Part shown: positions 8,776-18,318 of the stretch, in pieces | Layout: each line of letters begins with the position of its first letter | Position numbering within the stretch: the first letter of the stretch is position 1 | Source: an uncultured Lachnospiraceae bacterium | GTDB taxonomy: Bacteria > Bacillota > Clostridia > Lachnospirales > Lachnospiraceae | DNA: 64,000 nucleotides | NCBI GenBank assembly: GCA_902781655.1 | Contig: CACZJZ010000004.1 | Coordinates: 90,187-154,186, forward strand | Direction: 5' to 3' | Position numbers and translations under genes: made by a program | The notes under the pieces: model-generated | Databases searched by the model: none | The model's input: only the letters and a program-made list of their open reading frames with translations | Told to the model about the DNA's origin: nothing

Positions 8776-9845
8776 CCCGCGCTCCTATCGCAAAGTTTCA
8801 ACGCATCCTCCACGATGTACTCGCACAGATCCTCGTATGACATACCAACCGCGGCGGCCTCCTGCGGCACAAGGCTGGTCGGCGTCATGCCGGGCAGCGT
8901 GTTGACCTCGAGAAACCATACCCGGTTCTCCGCATCGACAATAAAATCGCTCCGGGAGTAGGTCCTGAGACCCAGAATCTGGTGCACGGCGAGCGCCATT
9001 TCTCCCATGCGTTTCTCCACCTCCGCGGTACAGCGGCCCGGGCAGATCTCATCGGTCGCGCCCGCCGCGTACTTATTGGAATAATCATAGAACCGCGTCT
9101 TCGGAACGATCTCCACAGAGGGGAGAGCCCGGTCTCCGAGAACCGCCATCGTGAACTCCCGACCGGTCACATACTGCTCAATCAGCACATTGTCATCATA
9201 GGCGAGGACACTGCGGATCGCCGGCGCGAGCTGCTCCTGCTCCTTCACAATCACCACGCCGACCGACGACCCTCCTGTCGGCGTCTTGACGACACAGGGG
9301 GCCTTCCAGTCCGCCGCAATGGCGGGAATCTGCTTCTCTGACACATGCTTGTAGGATTTCCATGCCGGTGTATCCACCCCCTGCGGTGCCACCATCTCCT
9401 TGGTGATCATCTTGTCCATCGCCATCGCGGCGCCGAGATAGCCGGACCCGGTATAAGGAATTCCCATCAGGTCGAAGGCCGCCTGCACTCTGCCGTCCTC
9501 TCCGTTCAGCCCGTGCAGCGCGATAAATACCATATCCGCCCTGCTGCACAGCTCCAGCACACCGCGGCCGAAGAGAGACGGACTCTTCCATTTGCGCGAG
9601 GCCCGCACAGCATCGAGATCCGGCGCCTTCCCATCGAATACCACCGGCGCGAGTTCAGGCTGCGCATCAAAAAGCGTCTCAGGATGCGCCAACACGGCAT
9701 CCCCCATGTCTTCCAATCCCAGAAACAGATCCACAAGCACCGCCTGGTGCCCCTTCTTCCTGAGCGCCGCACAGATTTTGGTGCCTGAGCTGAAGGAAAT
9801 TTTCCGTTCGGTGGACAACCCGCCGCATAATACTACAATCTTCAT
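8763..9845 (-). CDS. ddl: D-alanine--D-alanine ligase
   Basis: ATP-grasp enzyme that forms the D-Ala-D-Ala dipeptide for cell-wall synthesis. 360 residues. MKIVVLCGGLSTERKISFSSG is the N-terminal glycine-rich substrate loop; HGLNGEDGRVQAAFDLMG and YTGSGYLGAAMAMDK are Ddl signatures; GGSSVGV is the omega-loop region; the C-terminal metal site is FLEVNTLPGMTPTSLVPQ. The last residues overlap murF. The N-terminal serine loop is of a diverged ATP-grasp Ddl type, but it aligns well enough to call. No vanX- or vanH-like gene is near, so nothing here points to glycopeptide resistance. Confidence 0.95.
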   Translation of the reverse strand: MKIVVLCGGLSTERKISFSSGTKICAALRKKGHQAVLVDLFLGLEDMGDAVLAHPETLFDAQPELAPVVFDGKAPDLDAVRASRKWKSPSLFGRGVLELCSRADMVFIALHGLNGEDGRVQAAFDLMGIPYTGSGYLGAAMAMDKMITKEMVAPQGVDTPAWKSYKHVSEKQIPAIAADWKAPCVVKTPTGGSSVGVVIVKEQEQLAPAIRSVLAYDDNVLIEQYVTGREFTMAVLGDRALPSVEIVPKTRFYDYSNKYAAGATDEICPGRCTAEVEKRMGEMALAVHQILGLRTYSRSDFIVDAENRVWFLEVNTLPGMTPTSLVPQEAAAVGMSYEDLCEYIVEDALKLCDRSAGWRQ

Positions 9846-10164
9846 GAAAACCTGCCCTTCCGGCGACCGCCGCAGTGTTCTTCTTCAAATTCACCAACAC
9901 CGCTGCTCTGCCGCACTGCATGAAATCCTGTTCCGGACGCACGGGGACAGACCGCATTTTGCTTTCCTGTTGTCCCGTTTTTCTATCTTCCAGCTGTCCC
10001 GCTGCGCACCCTGCTTCCCGCCCACAGGAATGCTGTTATCGTACCGCAATCTCCTGGCAGATTCCAGTCCCTCCCCGCGCATCAAAAAGCGGGATCCCCC
10101 GCCCGGCGCTGCCGCCGGACCAGAAGATCCCGTCCTTCCATGCTCTGTGACGATTATCTGTCCG
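9846..10164. other. Gene-free stretch between amt and ddl
   Basis: 319 bases. The right part holds the amt terminator (10084-10132). The rest should carry the ddl-murF promoter on the minus strand, but I see no hexamer pair good enough to name. No ORF with a plausible ribosome-binding site is visible. Confidence 0.5.
10084..10132 (-). terminator. Intrinsic terminator after the amt-PII gene
   Basis: On the minus strand CGGGATC (10132-10126) pairs with GATCCCG (10096-10090). A further GC hairpin (CCGGCG/CGCCGG) sits inside the loop, and C then TTTTT follow the stem. Confidence 0.75.
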
Positions 10165-11958
10165 TCATTCCACATCCTGCAGAGCGGCCTCGTTGACCTC
10201 TCCGGTGCGGACCTTGACCACCTTCGTGACATTGTAGACAAAGATCTTGCCGTCGCCGATGTGTCCTGTGTAGAGCGCCCTGGTCGCCGCGCGGACAACG
10301 CTGTCCACCGGGATCTTGCTGACGATGACCTCGACCTTTACCTTGGGCAGCAGCGTGGAATCGACCACGGCGCCGCGGTACCGCTCCGTGGTGCCCTTCT
10401 GAATGCCGCAGCCCATAACCTGCGTCATTGTCATGCCGGTGACGCCCAGTTCATTGAGCGCCTTCTTGAGCTCGTCAAACTTTGACAGACGGCAGATGAT
10501 GGAGACCTTGTGCATACCGGTATCATAGACAGCAGGCAAAATCTTTCCATCCTCTGTCTTCACCGCTGCCGCAGTCGGCGTCTCCGCGCCGCTCACCCTG
10601 ACCGCCGCGCCGATCTGCGCGTCGGTGGCCTTCGTGATATCCTCCTCGCCGAGATCCGTGTTCTCATTCACATCCAGCGCCATGTTCGTGACATCCGAGA
10701 TGGCAAATCCGGAATAAGCGCTGGCAAGTCCATGCTCGTGAATGTCGAGGCCGTCGATCTCCACCTGCGCAGGTACACGAAGACCGATGGTCCTGTCAAT
10801 GATTTTGAAGACAATAAACATCACAACGAGGACATAGACATCAATCGCCAGGATACCGAGCGCCTCAATGCCAAGCTGCTTCACGCCGCCTCCATAGAAC
10901 AGGCCCTTGCCGACGCCGTCGGTCCCATTGGAGAAGAGACCTACCGCGAGAGTGCCCCACACGCCGTTGACAAAGTGAACGGAGACCGCGCCGACCGGAT
11001 CGTCGATCTTCGCGACGTTGTCGAAGAATTCGACGGAGAGCACCACCAGAATGCCAGAGACAAAGCCGATGAAGAAGGCGCCTGCCGGGCTGACACAGTC
11101 ACAGCCGGCCGTGATTGCCACAAGTCCCGCCAGCGCCGCGTTGAAGGTCATGGAGACGTCAGGCTTGCCGTAGCGCAGCCAGGTGAAGATCATGCAGACT
11201 GTTGTGGCGACGGCTGCCGCGAGGTTTGTGTTCATGAAGACAAGGGATGCGGAAGCGGCATCCTCGGGCGTCGCCATGGCGACGGTGGAGCCGCCGTTGA
11301 ACCCGAACCAGCAGAACCAGAGGATGAAGACACCGAGCGCCGCGGCCGTCATGTTGTGGCCGGGAATCGCTCTTGCCTTGCCGTTCTTGTCATACTTGCC
11401 GATGCGCGGTCCGAGCATCCAGGCACCGAGCATCGCGATGATACCACCGACGTTGTGAACCTGCGCGGATCCGGCAAAATCATGGAATCCGAGATCGGCA
11501 AGCCAACCGCCGCCCCAGCTCCAGTGTCCGCAGATCGGATAGACGAGCAGGGAGATCATCGCCGAGTACACGCAGTATGCCTTGAAATTGGTGCGCTCAG
11601 CCATGGATCCGGAGACGATCGTCGCAGCCGTCGCGCAGAACACCGTCTGGAAAATCACGTAACACCAGAGCGGCATCGTCTGCGGAACAACGCTGTCCGC
11701 GGCGGTGTAGCTGCCGCTGATGAAGAAATCCGGTGTGCCGATGAATCCGCCGAGTCCGCCGTGGAACATCAGCGAGAAACCGATGAACCAGAAACAGGGT
11801 GTACCGATGCAGAAGTCCATCATATTTTTCATCAGAATATTCCCCGTATTCTTGGCTCTCGTCAGGCCTGCCTCACAGAGTGCAAATCCGGCCTGCATGA
11901 AGTAGACCAGAGCTGACGCAATGAGGACCCATGCGACAGTGTTGACATTAATTTCCAT
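10165..11958 (-). CDS. amt: Ammonium transporter fused to a PII (GlnK-like) domain
   Basis: 597 residues in two parts. Residues 1-400 are an Amt/Mep/Rh channel for ammonium uptake: eleven expected membrane segments, with the pore histidines apparently at H168 (AQVHNVGG) and H328 (SVHFVNG). A polar linker (400-480) leads into a complete PII domain (482-597) with GMTMTQVMGCGIQKG, T-loop ERYRGAVVDSTLLPKVK and the ATP-site GHIGDGKIFVYNVTKVVKVRTGE. In most bacteria GlnK is a separate protein that plugs AmtB; here it is tethered. At the T-loop position of the uridylylated Tyr51 of E. coli GlnB/GlnK I align Val, so uridylylation at that site looks impossible. The gene follows gltD after a leader with a terminator and an ANTAR-like hairpin. 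RBS GAGGAGG. Confidence 0.95.
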   Translation of the reverse strand: MEINVNTVAWVLIASALVYFMQAGFALCEAGLTRAKNTGNILMKNMMDFCIGTPCFWFIGFSLMFHGGLGGFIGTPDFFISGSYTAADSVVPQTMPLWCYVIFQTVFCATAATIVSGSMAERTNFKAYCVYSAMISLLVYPICGHWSWGGGWLADLGFHDFAGSAQVHNVGGIIAMLGAWMLGPRIGKYDKNGKARAIPGHNMTAAALGVFILWFCWFGFNGGSTVAMATPEDAASASLVFMNTNLAAAVATTVCMIFTWLRYGKPDVSMTFNAALAGLVAITAGCDCVSPAGAFFIGFVSGILVVLSVEFFDNVAKIDDPVGAVSVHFVNGVWGTLAVGLFSNGTDGVGKGLFYGGGVKQLGIEALGILAIDVYVLVVMFIVFKIIDRTIGLRVPAQVEIDGLDIHEHGLASAYSGFAISDVTNMALDVNENTDLGEEDITKATDAQIGAAVRVSGAETPTAAAVKTEDGKILPAVYDTGMHKVSIICRLSKFDELKKALNELGVTGMTMTQVMGCGIQKGTTERYRGAVVDSTLLPKVKVEVIVSKIPVDSVVRAATRALYTGHIGDGKIFVYNVTKVVKVRTGEVNEAALQDVE

Positions 11959-12000
11959 AACGTTATCCTCCTCATAAGATGATGGTAACTATAAACAAAA

Positions 12001-12072
12001 GAGGCCGCCCCAGAGCCCTGATTGCTCTGAGACAGCCCCCTTGCTGTCAAAAGATCACTATTTCCTGCAGTG
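12001..12072 (-). promoter_or_regulatory. Transcription attenuator with ANTAR-like hairpin upstream of amt
   Basis: The minus-strand leader between gltD and amt holds three elements. First, a weak hairpin CACTG/TAGTG with a 7-base loop (12072-12056). Second, a perfect hairpin GACAGC-AAGGGG-GCTGTC (12048-12031) whose six-base loop has A at 1 and G at 4, the pattern reported for ANTAR target RNAs. Third, a 16-bp terminator (12039-12001, some G-U pairs) followed by TTTTG. The second hairpin uses the 5' arm of the terminator, so the two exclude each other. The overlap is seen; ANTAR control is inference. Confidence 0.65.
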
Positions 12073-12077
12073 TTTCC

Positions 12078-13598
12078 TCAGATTTCCTTTAATGTCGTAT
12101 ATCCCATCAGGAACCGGTCCACCTCCGCCGCACACTGACGGCCCTCCTCGATGGCCCACACCACCAGGGACTGTCCCCGATGGCAGTCGCCTGCCGTGAA
12201 TACCTTGTCCACGGAGGTCCTGTAGTGATTTTCCTCCGTGACGATGGTCCCCCGGCCGCTGCGCGGCGCGCCGAACGCCTCGGCGGTGTACGGCTCGCAC
12301 CCGACGAACCCCGCCGCGATGAGAAGCAGCTGGCAGGGAAGTTCCTTCTCGGTGCCGGGAACCTCCACCATCTGACGGTTTTCGAAACGGACCCTGACGG
12401 TCCGGATTTTCTTCAGTTCTCCCTTTTTGCTGGTGATGAATTCCTTCACTGTGGTCTCGTAGACTCTCGGATCATGGCCGAATTTGTAAATGGCCTCCTC
12501 ATGCCCGTAATCGGTCTTCTTGACCAGCGGCCATTCCGGCCACGGGTTCGAGGCTCTCCGCTCCGCCGGCGGCTCCGGCATCATCTCGAGCGCGGTCACC
12601 GAACGGCATCCGTGGCGGATCACGGTCCCGATGCAGTCATTGCCGGTGTCGCCGCCGCCGACGACGACCACATCCTTGTCCTTTGCGCTGATAAAACCGC
12701 CCGCTCTCTGCAGGTCCGCCGCTCCTCTGCCGGAAATACCCAGCAGCGCATGCGTCGTGGATTTCAGAAAATCGACAGCAAAATACACGCCCCTGATCTC
12801 GGACGGCTGCGATATCCCGCTGCCTGTCACCGTCCCGGAGAGTCTGCGCGGCTCCTTTGCGCCACAGGCCAGGATCACGGCGTCGTACTCCTTCTTTAAC
12901 TCCTCCGCGGTCACGTCCACACCGACGTTGACGCCGCACCGGAATACCACACCCTCCTCCTCCATCAGCTTCTGGCGCCGGAGAACAACACGCTTGTCGA
13001 GCTTCATGTTCGGGATGCCGTACATCAGCAGGCCGCCGATCCGGTCCTCCCGCTCGAATACCGTGACGCTGTGCCCGCGGTGATTCAGCTGGTCAGCCGC
13101 CGCGAGTCCGGCCGGGCCGCTGCCGACGATCGCGATTTTCTTGCCGCTGCGGACCGCCGGAATACGCGGCCTGATGTATCCGTTGGTAAACGCCGTCTCG
13201 ATCAGAAAGCGCTCATTATCATGCACAGTCACCGGATCGTCATACTCGCCGCACACGCAGGCCTTCTCGCACAGCGACGGACAGACCCGCCCGGTAAACT
13301 CAGGAAAATTGCTCGTCTTCAGAAGCCGGGACAGCGCGTGCTGATCGTTTCCGCGGTAGATCTGGTCGTTCCATTCCGGAATCAGATTGTGAAGCGGGCA
13401 GCCGGTCACCATCCCATGCAGCTTCATCGCCGACTGGCACAGCGGAACGCCGCAGTTCATGCATCGCGCTGCCTGCTCCCGGCGCTCCTCCGCGCCAAGA
13501 TTCGTGTGAAACTCCTCGAAGGTGCGGATTCTCTCCGCCGGCGGCACATCCGGACTGCTTACCCTCTGATATTCTAGAAACCCCGTTGGCTTTCCCAT
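12078..13598 (-). CDS. gltD: Glutamate synthase (GOGAT) small subunit
   Basis: Supplies electrons from NAD(P)H to GltB for glutamate formation from glutamine and 2-oxoglutarate. 506 residues. The N-terminal iron-sulfur region has CMNCGVPLC, GCPLHNLIPEWND and the later CPSLCEKACVCGEYDDPVT; then the FAD motif GSGPAGLAAADQLN (about residue 155) and a second nucleotide-binding motif VVVGGGDTGNDC (about 310). The C-terminal GDCHRGQSLVVWAIEEGR is typical of the family. It lies 60 bases downstream of gltB, the usual order. Its stop codon directly abuts the amt attenuator, so amt is probably reached by read-through from this gene. Confidence 0.96.
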   Translation of the reverse strand: MGKPTGFLEYQRVSSPDVPPAERIRTFEEFHTNLGAEERREQAARCMNCGVPLCQSAMKLHGMVTGCPLHNLIPEWNDQIYRGNDQHALSRLLKTSNFPEFTGRVCPSLCEKACVCGEYDDPVTVHDNERFLIETAFTNGYIRPRIPAVRSGKKIAIVGSGPAGLAAADQLNHRGHSVTVFEREDRIGGLLMYGIPNMKLDKRVVLRRQKLMEEEGVVFRCGVNVGVDVTAEELKKEYDAVILACGAKEPRRLSGTVTGSGISQPSEIRGVYFAVDFLKSTTHALLGISGRGAADLQRAGGFISAKDKDVVVVGGGDTGNDCIGTVIRHGCRSVTALEMMPEPPAERRASNPWPEWPLVKKTDYGHEEAIYKFGHDPRVYETTVKEFITSKKGELKKIRTVRVRFENRQMVEVPGTEKELPCQLLLIAAGFVGCEPYTAEAFGAPRSGRGTIVTEENHYRTSVDKVFTAGDCHRGQSLVVWAIEEGRQCAAEVDRFLMGYTTLKEI

Positions 13599-13658
13599 AA
13601 ACTCTTCACTCCTGCTTTGATTCTGCCGGTTTCTCCGCGCCGCCTGGCAGCGCCCTGA

Positions 13659-16600
13659 TCACGCGATGGATCCCGAGACCTCTCTGAACGCCTCCAGCAC
13701 CGCGCTGTCGTGCGGGATGCCCTGTTCCTCGTACTTGCTGATGGCGATCAGCATCTTCTGGTAATCATTCGGCACGATCTTCTTGAAGCTCGGCAGATAT
13801 TCCTCGAAGTGATCGAGAATCTCGTGTCCCAGCTCCGAGTCGGTCTCCTTCACATAGTCCGTGAGAATGACATGGAGCTCGGCGATGTCGTACTTCTCCG
13901 TCACCTCCTGGAACGAATCCATGTCCTTGTTCATTCTCCGGTACAGGCTGTGATCCGTATCCAGCACATAGGCGATGCCTCCGCTCATGCCGGCGGCAAA
14001 ATTCTTGCCGGTCGGCCCGAGAATGACGGCCCGTCCGCCGGTCATATACTCAAGACCGTGGTCTCCGCATCCCTCCGCCACCGCGACGGCACCGGAATTA
14101 CGGACGCAGAAACGCTCGCCCGCCCGTCCGCAGACATAAGCCTTGCCTGCCGTGGCGCCGTACAGCGCCACATTGCCGATGATGATATTTTCACTTGCCC
14201 GGAACGGCGAGGATTTTGGCGGAACCACCACCAGTTTGCCTCCGGAAAGGCCCTTGCCGAATCCGTCGTTGGCGTCTCCGGTCAGCCTGAGCGTCAGTCC
14301 CTTGGGGATGAACGCGCCGAACGACTGTCCGCCGCCGCCCTCCGCATGGACGACAAAGCTGTCCTCGCGCAGACGATCTCCGAACTGCGCCGTGATCTCG
14401 CTGCCGAGAATCGTGCCGAACGCCCGGTCCGTGCTCGAGACCTTCAGGCTGATCTCTCCTTTCGCCTGATTCTCCGGTCCGTGCAGCGCCTTGTCAAAGG
14501 CCGGCAGTAGTTTGGACTCATCCAGCGTCTTCTCCAGATGGAAGTTGTAGACATGATCCGGATCGAAATGTCGGTCCGGAGCGTGTGCGAATTCCGGATC
14601 AAGAATGGCGGAGAGATCCACCGTCCTCGCGAACCCGGCGATCACGCCGTCGTCCTTGTATTCCTTCTTCTTCAGGCAGTCCGTGCGCCCGATCATATCG
14701 TTCAGCGTGCGGAACCCGAGGGACGCCATGATCTCGCGGACCTCCTCCGCGATGAACCGCATAAAGTTCACGACGTATTCCGGCTTTCCGGCAAACCGCT
14801 TCCGGAGCTTCTCATTCTGGGTCGCGATACCGACCGGGCAGGTGTCCTTCGAGCAGACCCGCATCATCATGCACCCCATGCATACAAGCGGTGCCGTGGC
14901 AAAACCAAACTCCTCCGCGCCGAGCATAGCCGCAACGACTACATCCCTGCCGGTCATCAGCTTGCCGTCCGTCTCAATGCAGACCCGGTTCCGGAGTCCG
15001 TTCTGAATCAGGCTCTGATGCGCCTCCGATACGCCGAGTTCCCACGGCAGGCCCGCGTGATGCACGGAACTGTACGGCGCCGCGCCGGTGCCGCCGTCAT
15101 AGCCGGAGATCAGGATTACCTGCGCTCCTGCCTTGGCCACGCCGCTCGCGATCGTGCCGACGCCGTCCTCCGAGACGAGCTTCACGGAGATCCGGGCACG
15201 CCGGTTCGCGTTCTTGAGATCATAGATCAGCTGCGCCAGATCCTCGATGGAATAAATATCGTGATGCGGCGGCGGCGAAATCAGGGCTACGCCTGGCGTG
15301 GAGTAGCGGATCTTCGCAACCCAGGGGTACACCTTTTTCCCGGGCAGATGGCCGCCCTCGCCAGGCTTGGCTCCCTGCGCCATCTTGATCTGGATTTCCT
15401 GCGCGCTGCCGAGATACGCCGAGGTAACGCCGAAGCGCCCCGAGGCGACCTGCTTGATCGCGCTGTTGCGGTTCGTGCCGAACCGTGCCGGGTCCTCTCC
15501 GCCCTCGCCGGTGTTGGATTTGCCTCCGAGGGAGTTCATCGCCTCCGCCAGCGTCTCATGCGCCTCCTTCGAGATCGATCCGAAGGACATGGCTCCTGTC
15601 TTGAACCGTCGCACGATCGATTCGACCGGCTCCACCTCCTCCAGCGGAACCGGATCCCCCGCCGGGACAAAATCCATGAGACTGCGCAGGGTGTGCGGGC
15701 GCGGCGACTCGTCAATGCGCTTCGTGTATTCCCTGAACTGCTCAAAATTTCCAGTCCGCACCGCCTGCTGCAGCGTGATGATGGTCTCCGGACTGTAGAG
15801 GTGATCCTCCTTATCCCGGCCGCTTCTGAGGCAGTGGAACCCGATCGAATCGAGCGTTGTGTCGGTGGAAAGGCCCAGCGGATCGAAGGCCTGATCATGA
15901 CGCCATGTCACATTGTCCTGAATCTCCCGGATACCGATGCCGCCGACCCGGCTGACCGTGCCGGTGAAGTACTTGTCCATCACCTCGTCCGACAGGCCGA
16001 TCGCCTCGAAAATGCGGGCTGACTGATAAGACTGAATCGTAGAGATGCCCATCTTGGCCGCGATCTTCACCACCCCGCCGAGCAGTGCCTTGTTGTAGTC
16101 CTCTATCGCGGTGTGATAGTCCTTGTCCAGAATGCCCAGATCGATCAGCTCCGCGATGCATTCATGTGCAAGGTACGGATTGATCGCCCGCGCGCCGAAG
16201 CCGAGAAGCGCAGCCATCTGATGCACATCCCGCGGCTCGCCGCTCTCCAGAATCAGCGAAATGGCGGTCCGCTTCTTCGTCCGGACCAGGTGCTGCTCCA
16301 CGCTGGACACCGCCAGAAGTGCCGGGATCGGAACGTGGTTTTCATCAATGCCGCGGTCTGACAAAATGATGATGTTCTGCCCGTTCGCCGCCGCGCGGTC
16401 TACCGCGATATTCAGCTGCTCGAGCGCGCGCTCCAGCGAGGTATTTTTGTAATACAGAATCGGAATCGTCGTGGTGCGGAAGCCCGGCTGGTCGAGCGCC
16501 CGGATCTTCATGAGATCCACGCCGGTCAGAATCGGATCGTTCACCTCCAGCACTCGGCAGTTCCCGCTCTTCTCATTGAGCAGGTCTCCATCTGAGCCGA

Positions 16601-18200
16601 TGTACACCGTCGTGTCCGTCACAATCTTCTCCCGCAGGGAGTCGATCGGCGGATTGGTGACCTGCGCAAACAATTCCTTGAAATAATTGCAGAGCAGCTG
16701 ATGATGGTTGTCGATCACCGCGAGCGGCACGTCGTGTCCCATGGACACGGTCGGCTCCACGGCGTTCTCCGCCATCGGCAGGATGTCGTCGCGCACATCC
16801 TCATAGGTATAGCCGAAGACCTTGTACAACCGGTCCCGCATCTCCTGCGTGTTGGTCGGAATTTTCTTGTTCGGGATCGGGAGCTTTGACAGGTGCAGCA
16901 GATTGATATCCAGCCACTCGCCATAGGGCTGCCGCTCCGCGTAGTATCTCTTGCACTCCTCGTCAGAGATGATGCGCTTCTGCTTCGTGTCCACAAGGAG
17001 AATCCGCCCCGGCTCAAGGCGGCTCTTCTTCACGACATGCTCCGGCGCGATGTCGAGCACGCCCACCTCCGAGGACAAAATCAGCCTGTTGTCGTCCGTG
17101 ATGTAGTACCGGGACGGGCGCAGACCGTTGCGGTCGAGCGTCGCCCCGACCAGATCTCCGTCGGAGAACAGAATCGCCGCAGGTCCGTCCCACGGCTCCA
17201 TCATCGTCGCGTAGTAATGGTAGAAATCCTTCCGTTCCTGATCCATGAACGTATTGTGCTTCCACGGCTCCGGAATCGTCACCATCATCGCAAGCGGCAG
17301 ATCCATGCCGTTCATATACAGGAACTCGAGCGTGTTGTCCAGCATCGCGGAATCAGAGCCTGTTTTCTGAACGACAGGATAGATTTTGTCGAGATCCTTC
17401 TCCATGATCGGAGAATTCATGGTTTCCTCGCGGGCAAGCATACGGTCGATATTGCCGCGGATGGTATTGATCTCGCCATTGTGCGCGATCATCCGGTACG
17501 GGTGCGCGCGGTTCCAGGACGGCGTGGTGTTGGTCGAGAAACGGGAATGCACGATGGCGATCGCTGTCCGGTACGCTTCGCTCTGCAGATCCTGATAGAA
17601 GCGCCGCAGCTGGCTCACCAGAAACATTCCCTTGTAGACCACAGTGCGGGAGGACAGAGAGCAGATGTAGGTGTCCTCGGAACTCTGCTCGAATTCGCGT
17701 CTGACGACATACAGTCTGCGGTCAAACTCAATTCCCTTCTCCACGTCCTTCGGTCGTCCGATGAAGCACTGGCAGATGCAGGGCATGCAGTCCCGCGCCG
17801 GTGCGCCGAGAATATCCGGATTGGTAGGAACCTGCCTCCAGCCGAGGAAGGGCAGTCCTTCCTTCTCCGTGATGACCTTCAGCATCCGCATGGCGAAGGT
17901 CCGTTTCAGGGTGTCCTGCGGCAGAAAGCACATTCCGATGCCGTAGTCTCCCTCGCCGAGAGACTCCGCGTCCGGAATGCCGGCCTCCTTCATCGCCCCT
18001 GCAAAGAAGCTGTGGCTGATCTGCAGCAGAATGCCGACGCCGTCGCCCACGCGACCGGTTGCATCCTTTCCTGCCCGGTGCTCCAGCTTTTCCACAATGT
18101 GCAGGGCGTCGTCCAGCACCCGGTAATCCTTATGCCCGTCGATGTTGACGATGACGCCGATGCCGCAGGCATCATGTTCTCTGATCAGTGGTCTTGCCAT
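13659..18200 (-). CDS. gltB: Glutamate synthase (GOGAT) large subunit
   Basis: Large catalytic subunit, 1513 residues, the expected size. I start it at MARPLIREHDACGIG, which has AAAGGAAG upstream; an earlier in-frame ATG 57 bases away has no such site. Cys12 would become the N-terminal nucleophile of the class II glutaminase after removal of an 11-residue propeptide. Then come the central domain, the FMN barrel (SGYDGGTGAAP), the 3Fe-4S motif CMGCMMMRVCSKDTCPVGIA and the C-terminal beta-helix of GxxGG repeats. It sits between glnN and gltD, so GS and GOGAT are encoded together. A hairpin (18225-18281) fills the gap to glnN. Confidence 0.97.
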   Translation of the reverse strand: MARPLIREHDACGIGVIVNIDGHKDYRVLDDALHIVEKLEHRAGKDATGRVGDGVGILLQISHSFFAGAMKEAGIPDAESLGEGDYGIGMCFLPQDTLKRTFAMRMLKVITEKEGLPFLGWRQVPTNPDILGAPARDCMPCICQCFIGRPKDVEKGIEFDRRLYVVRREFEQSSEDTYICSLSSRTVVYKGMFLVSQLRRFYQDLQSEAYRTAIAIVHSRFSTNTTPSWNRAHPYRMIAHNGEINTIRGNIDRMLAREETMNSPIMEKDLDKIYPVVQKTGSDSAMLDNTLEFLYMNGMDLPLAMMVTIPEPWKHNTFMDQERKDFYHYYATMMEPWDGPAAILFSDGDLVGATLDRNGLRPSRYYITDDNRLILSSEVGVLDIAPEHVVKKSRLEPGRILLVDTKQKRIISDEECKRYYAERQPYGEWLDINLLHLSKLPIPNKKIPTNTQEMRDRLYKVFGYTYEDVRDDILPMAENAVEPTVSMGHDVPLAVIDNHHQLLCNYFKELFAQVTNPPIDSLREKIVTDTTVYIGSDGDLLNEKSGNCRVLEVNDPILTGVDLMKIRALDQPGFRTTTIPILYYKNTSLERALEQLNIAVDRAAANGQNIIILSDRGIDENHVPIPALLAVSSVEQHLVRTKKRTAISLILESGEPRDVHQMAALLGFGARAINPYLAHECIAELIDLGILDKDYHTAIEDYNKALLGGVVKIAAKMGISTIQSYQSARIFEAIGLSDEVMDKYFTGTVSRVGGIGIREIQDNVTWRHDQAFDPLGLSTDTTLDSIGFHCLRSGRDKEDHLYSPETIITLQQAVRTGNFEQFREYTKRIDESPRPHTLRSLMDFVPAGDPVPLEEVEPVESIVRRFKTGAMSFGSISKEAHETLAEAMNSLGGKSNTGEGGEDPARFGTNRNSAIKQVASGRFGVTSAYLGSAQEIQIKMAQGAKPGEGGHLPGKKVYPWVAKIRYSTPGVALISPPPHHDIYSIEDLAQLIYDLKNANRRARISVKLVSEDGVGTIASGVAKAGAQVILISGYDGGTGAAPYSSVHHAGLPWELGVSEAHQSLIQNGLRNRVCIETDGKLMTGRDVVVAAMLGAEEFGFATAPLVCMGCMMMRVCSKDTCPVGIATQNEKLRKRFAGKPEYVVNFMRFIAEEVREIMASLGFRTLNDMIGRTDCLKKKEYKDDGVIAGFARTVDLSAILDPEFAHAPDRHFDPDHVYNFHLEKTLDESKLLPAFDKALHGPENQAKGEISLKVSSTDRAFGTILGSEITAQFGDRLREDSFVVHAEGGGGQSFGAFIPKGLTLRLTGDANDGFGKGLSGGKLVVVPPKSSPFRASENIIIGNVALYGATAGKAYVCGRAGERFCVRNSGAVAVAEGCGDHGLEYMTGGRAVILGPTGKNFAAGMSGGIAYVLDTDHSLYRRMNKDMDSFQEVTEKYDIAELHVILTDYVKETDSELGHEILDHFEEYLPSFKKIVPNDYQKMLIAISKYEEQGIPHDSAVLEAFREVSGSIA

Positions 18201-18224
18201 GTCTTCTTCCTTTACAATACGGAA

Positions 18225-18281
18225 ACGGAAAGTCCCTGTGGAGGCACCGGGAAGCACCCGGCCCGCGCCTGAACTTTCCGT
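18225..18281 (-). promoter_or_regulatory. Hairpin in the glnN-gltB intergenic gap
   Basis: On the minus strand ACGGAAAGT (18281-18273) pairs perfectly with ACTTTCCGT (18233-18225); a second GC hairpin (CCGGG/CCCGG) lies between. The bases after the stem are TTCCG, too poor in T for a good terminator. It may be a weak attenuator or an RNA-processing or stability element between glnN and gltB. Confidence 0.4.
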
Positions 18282-18318
18282 CTGTCAATATTGGCCGCAG
18301 TCCCGCCGGGCTTCTGAT

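Noticed and set aside
18283-18288. TTGACA on the minus strand as a gltB promoter.
   Set aside because: No acceptable -10 lies 16-18 bases away; the region there is GC-rich and part of a hairpin.
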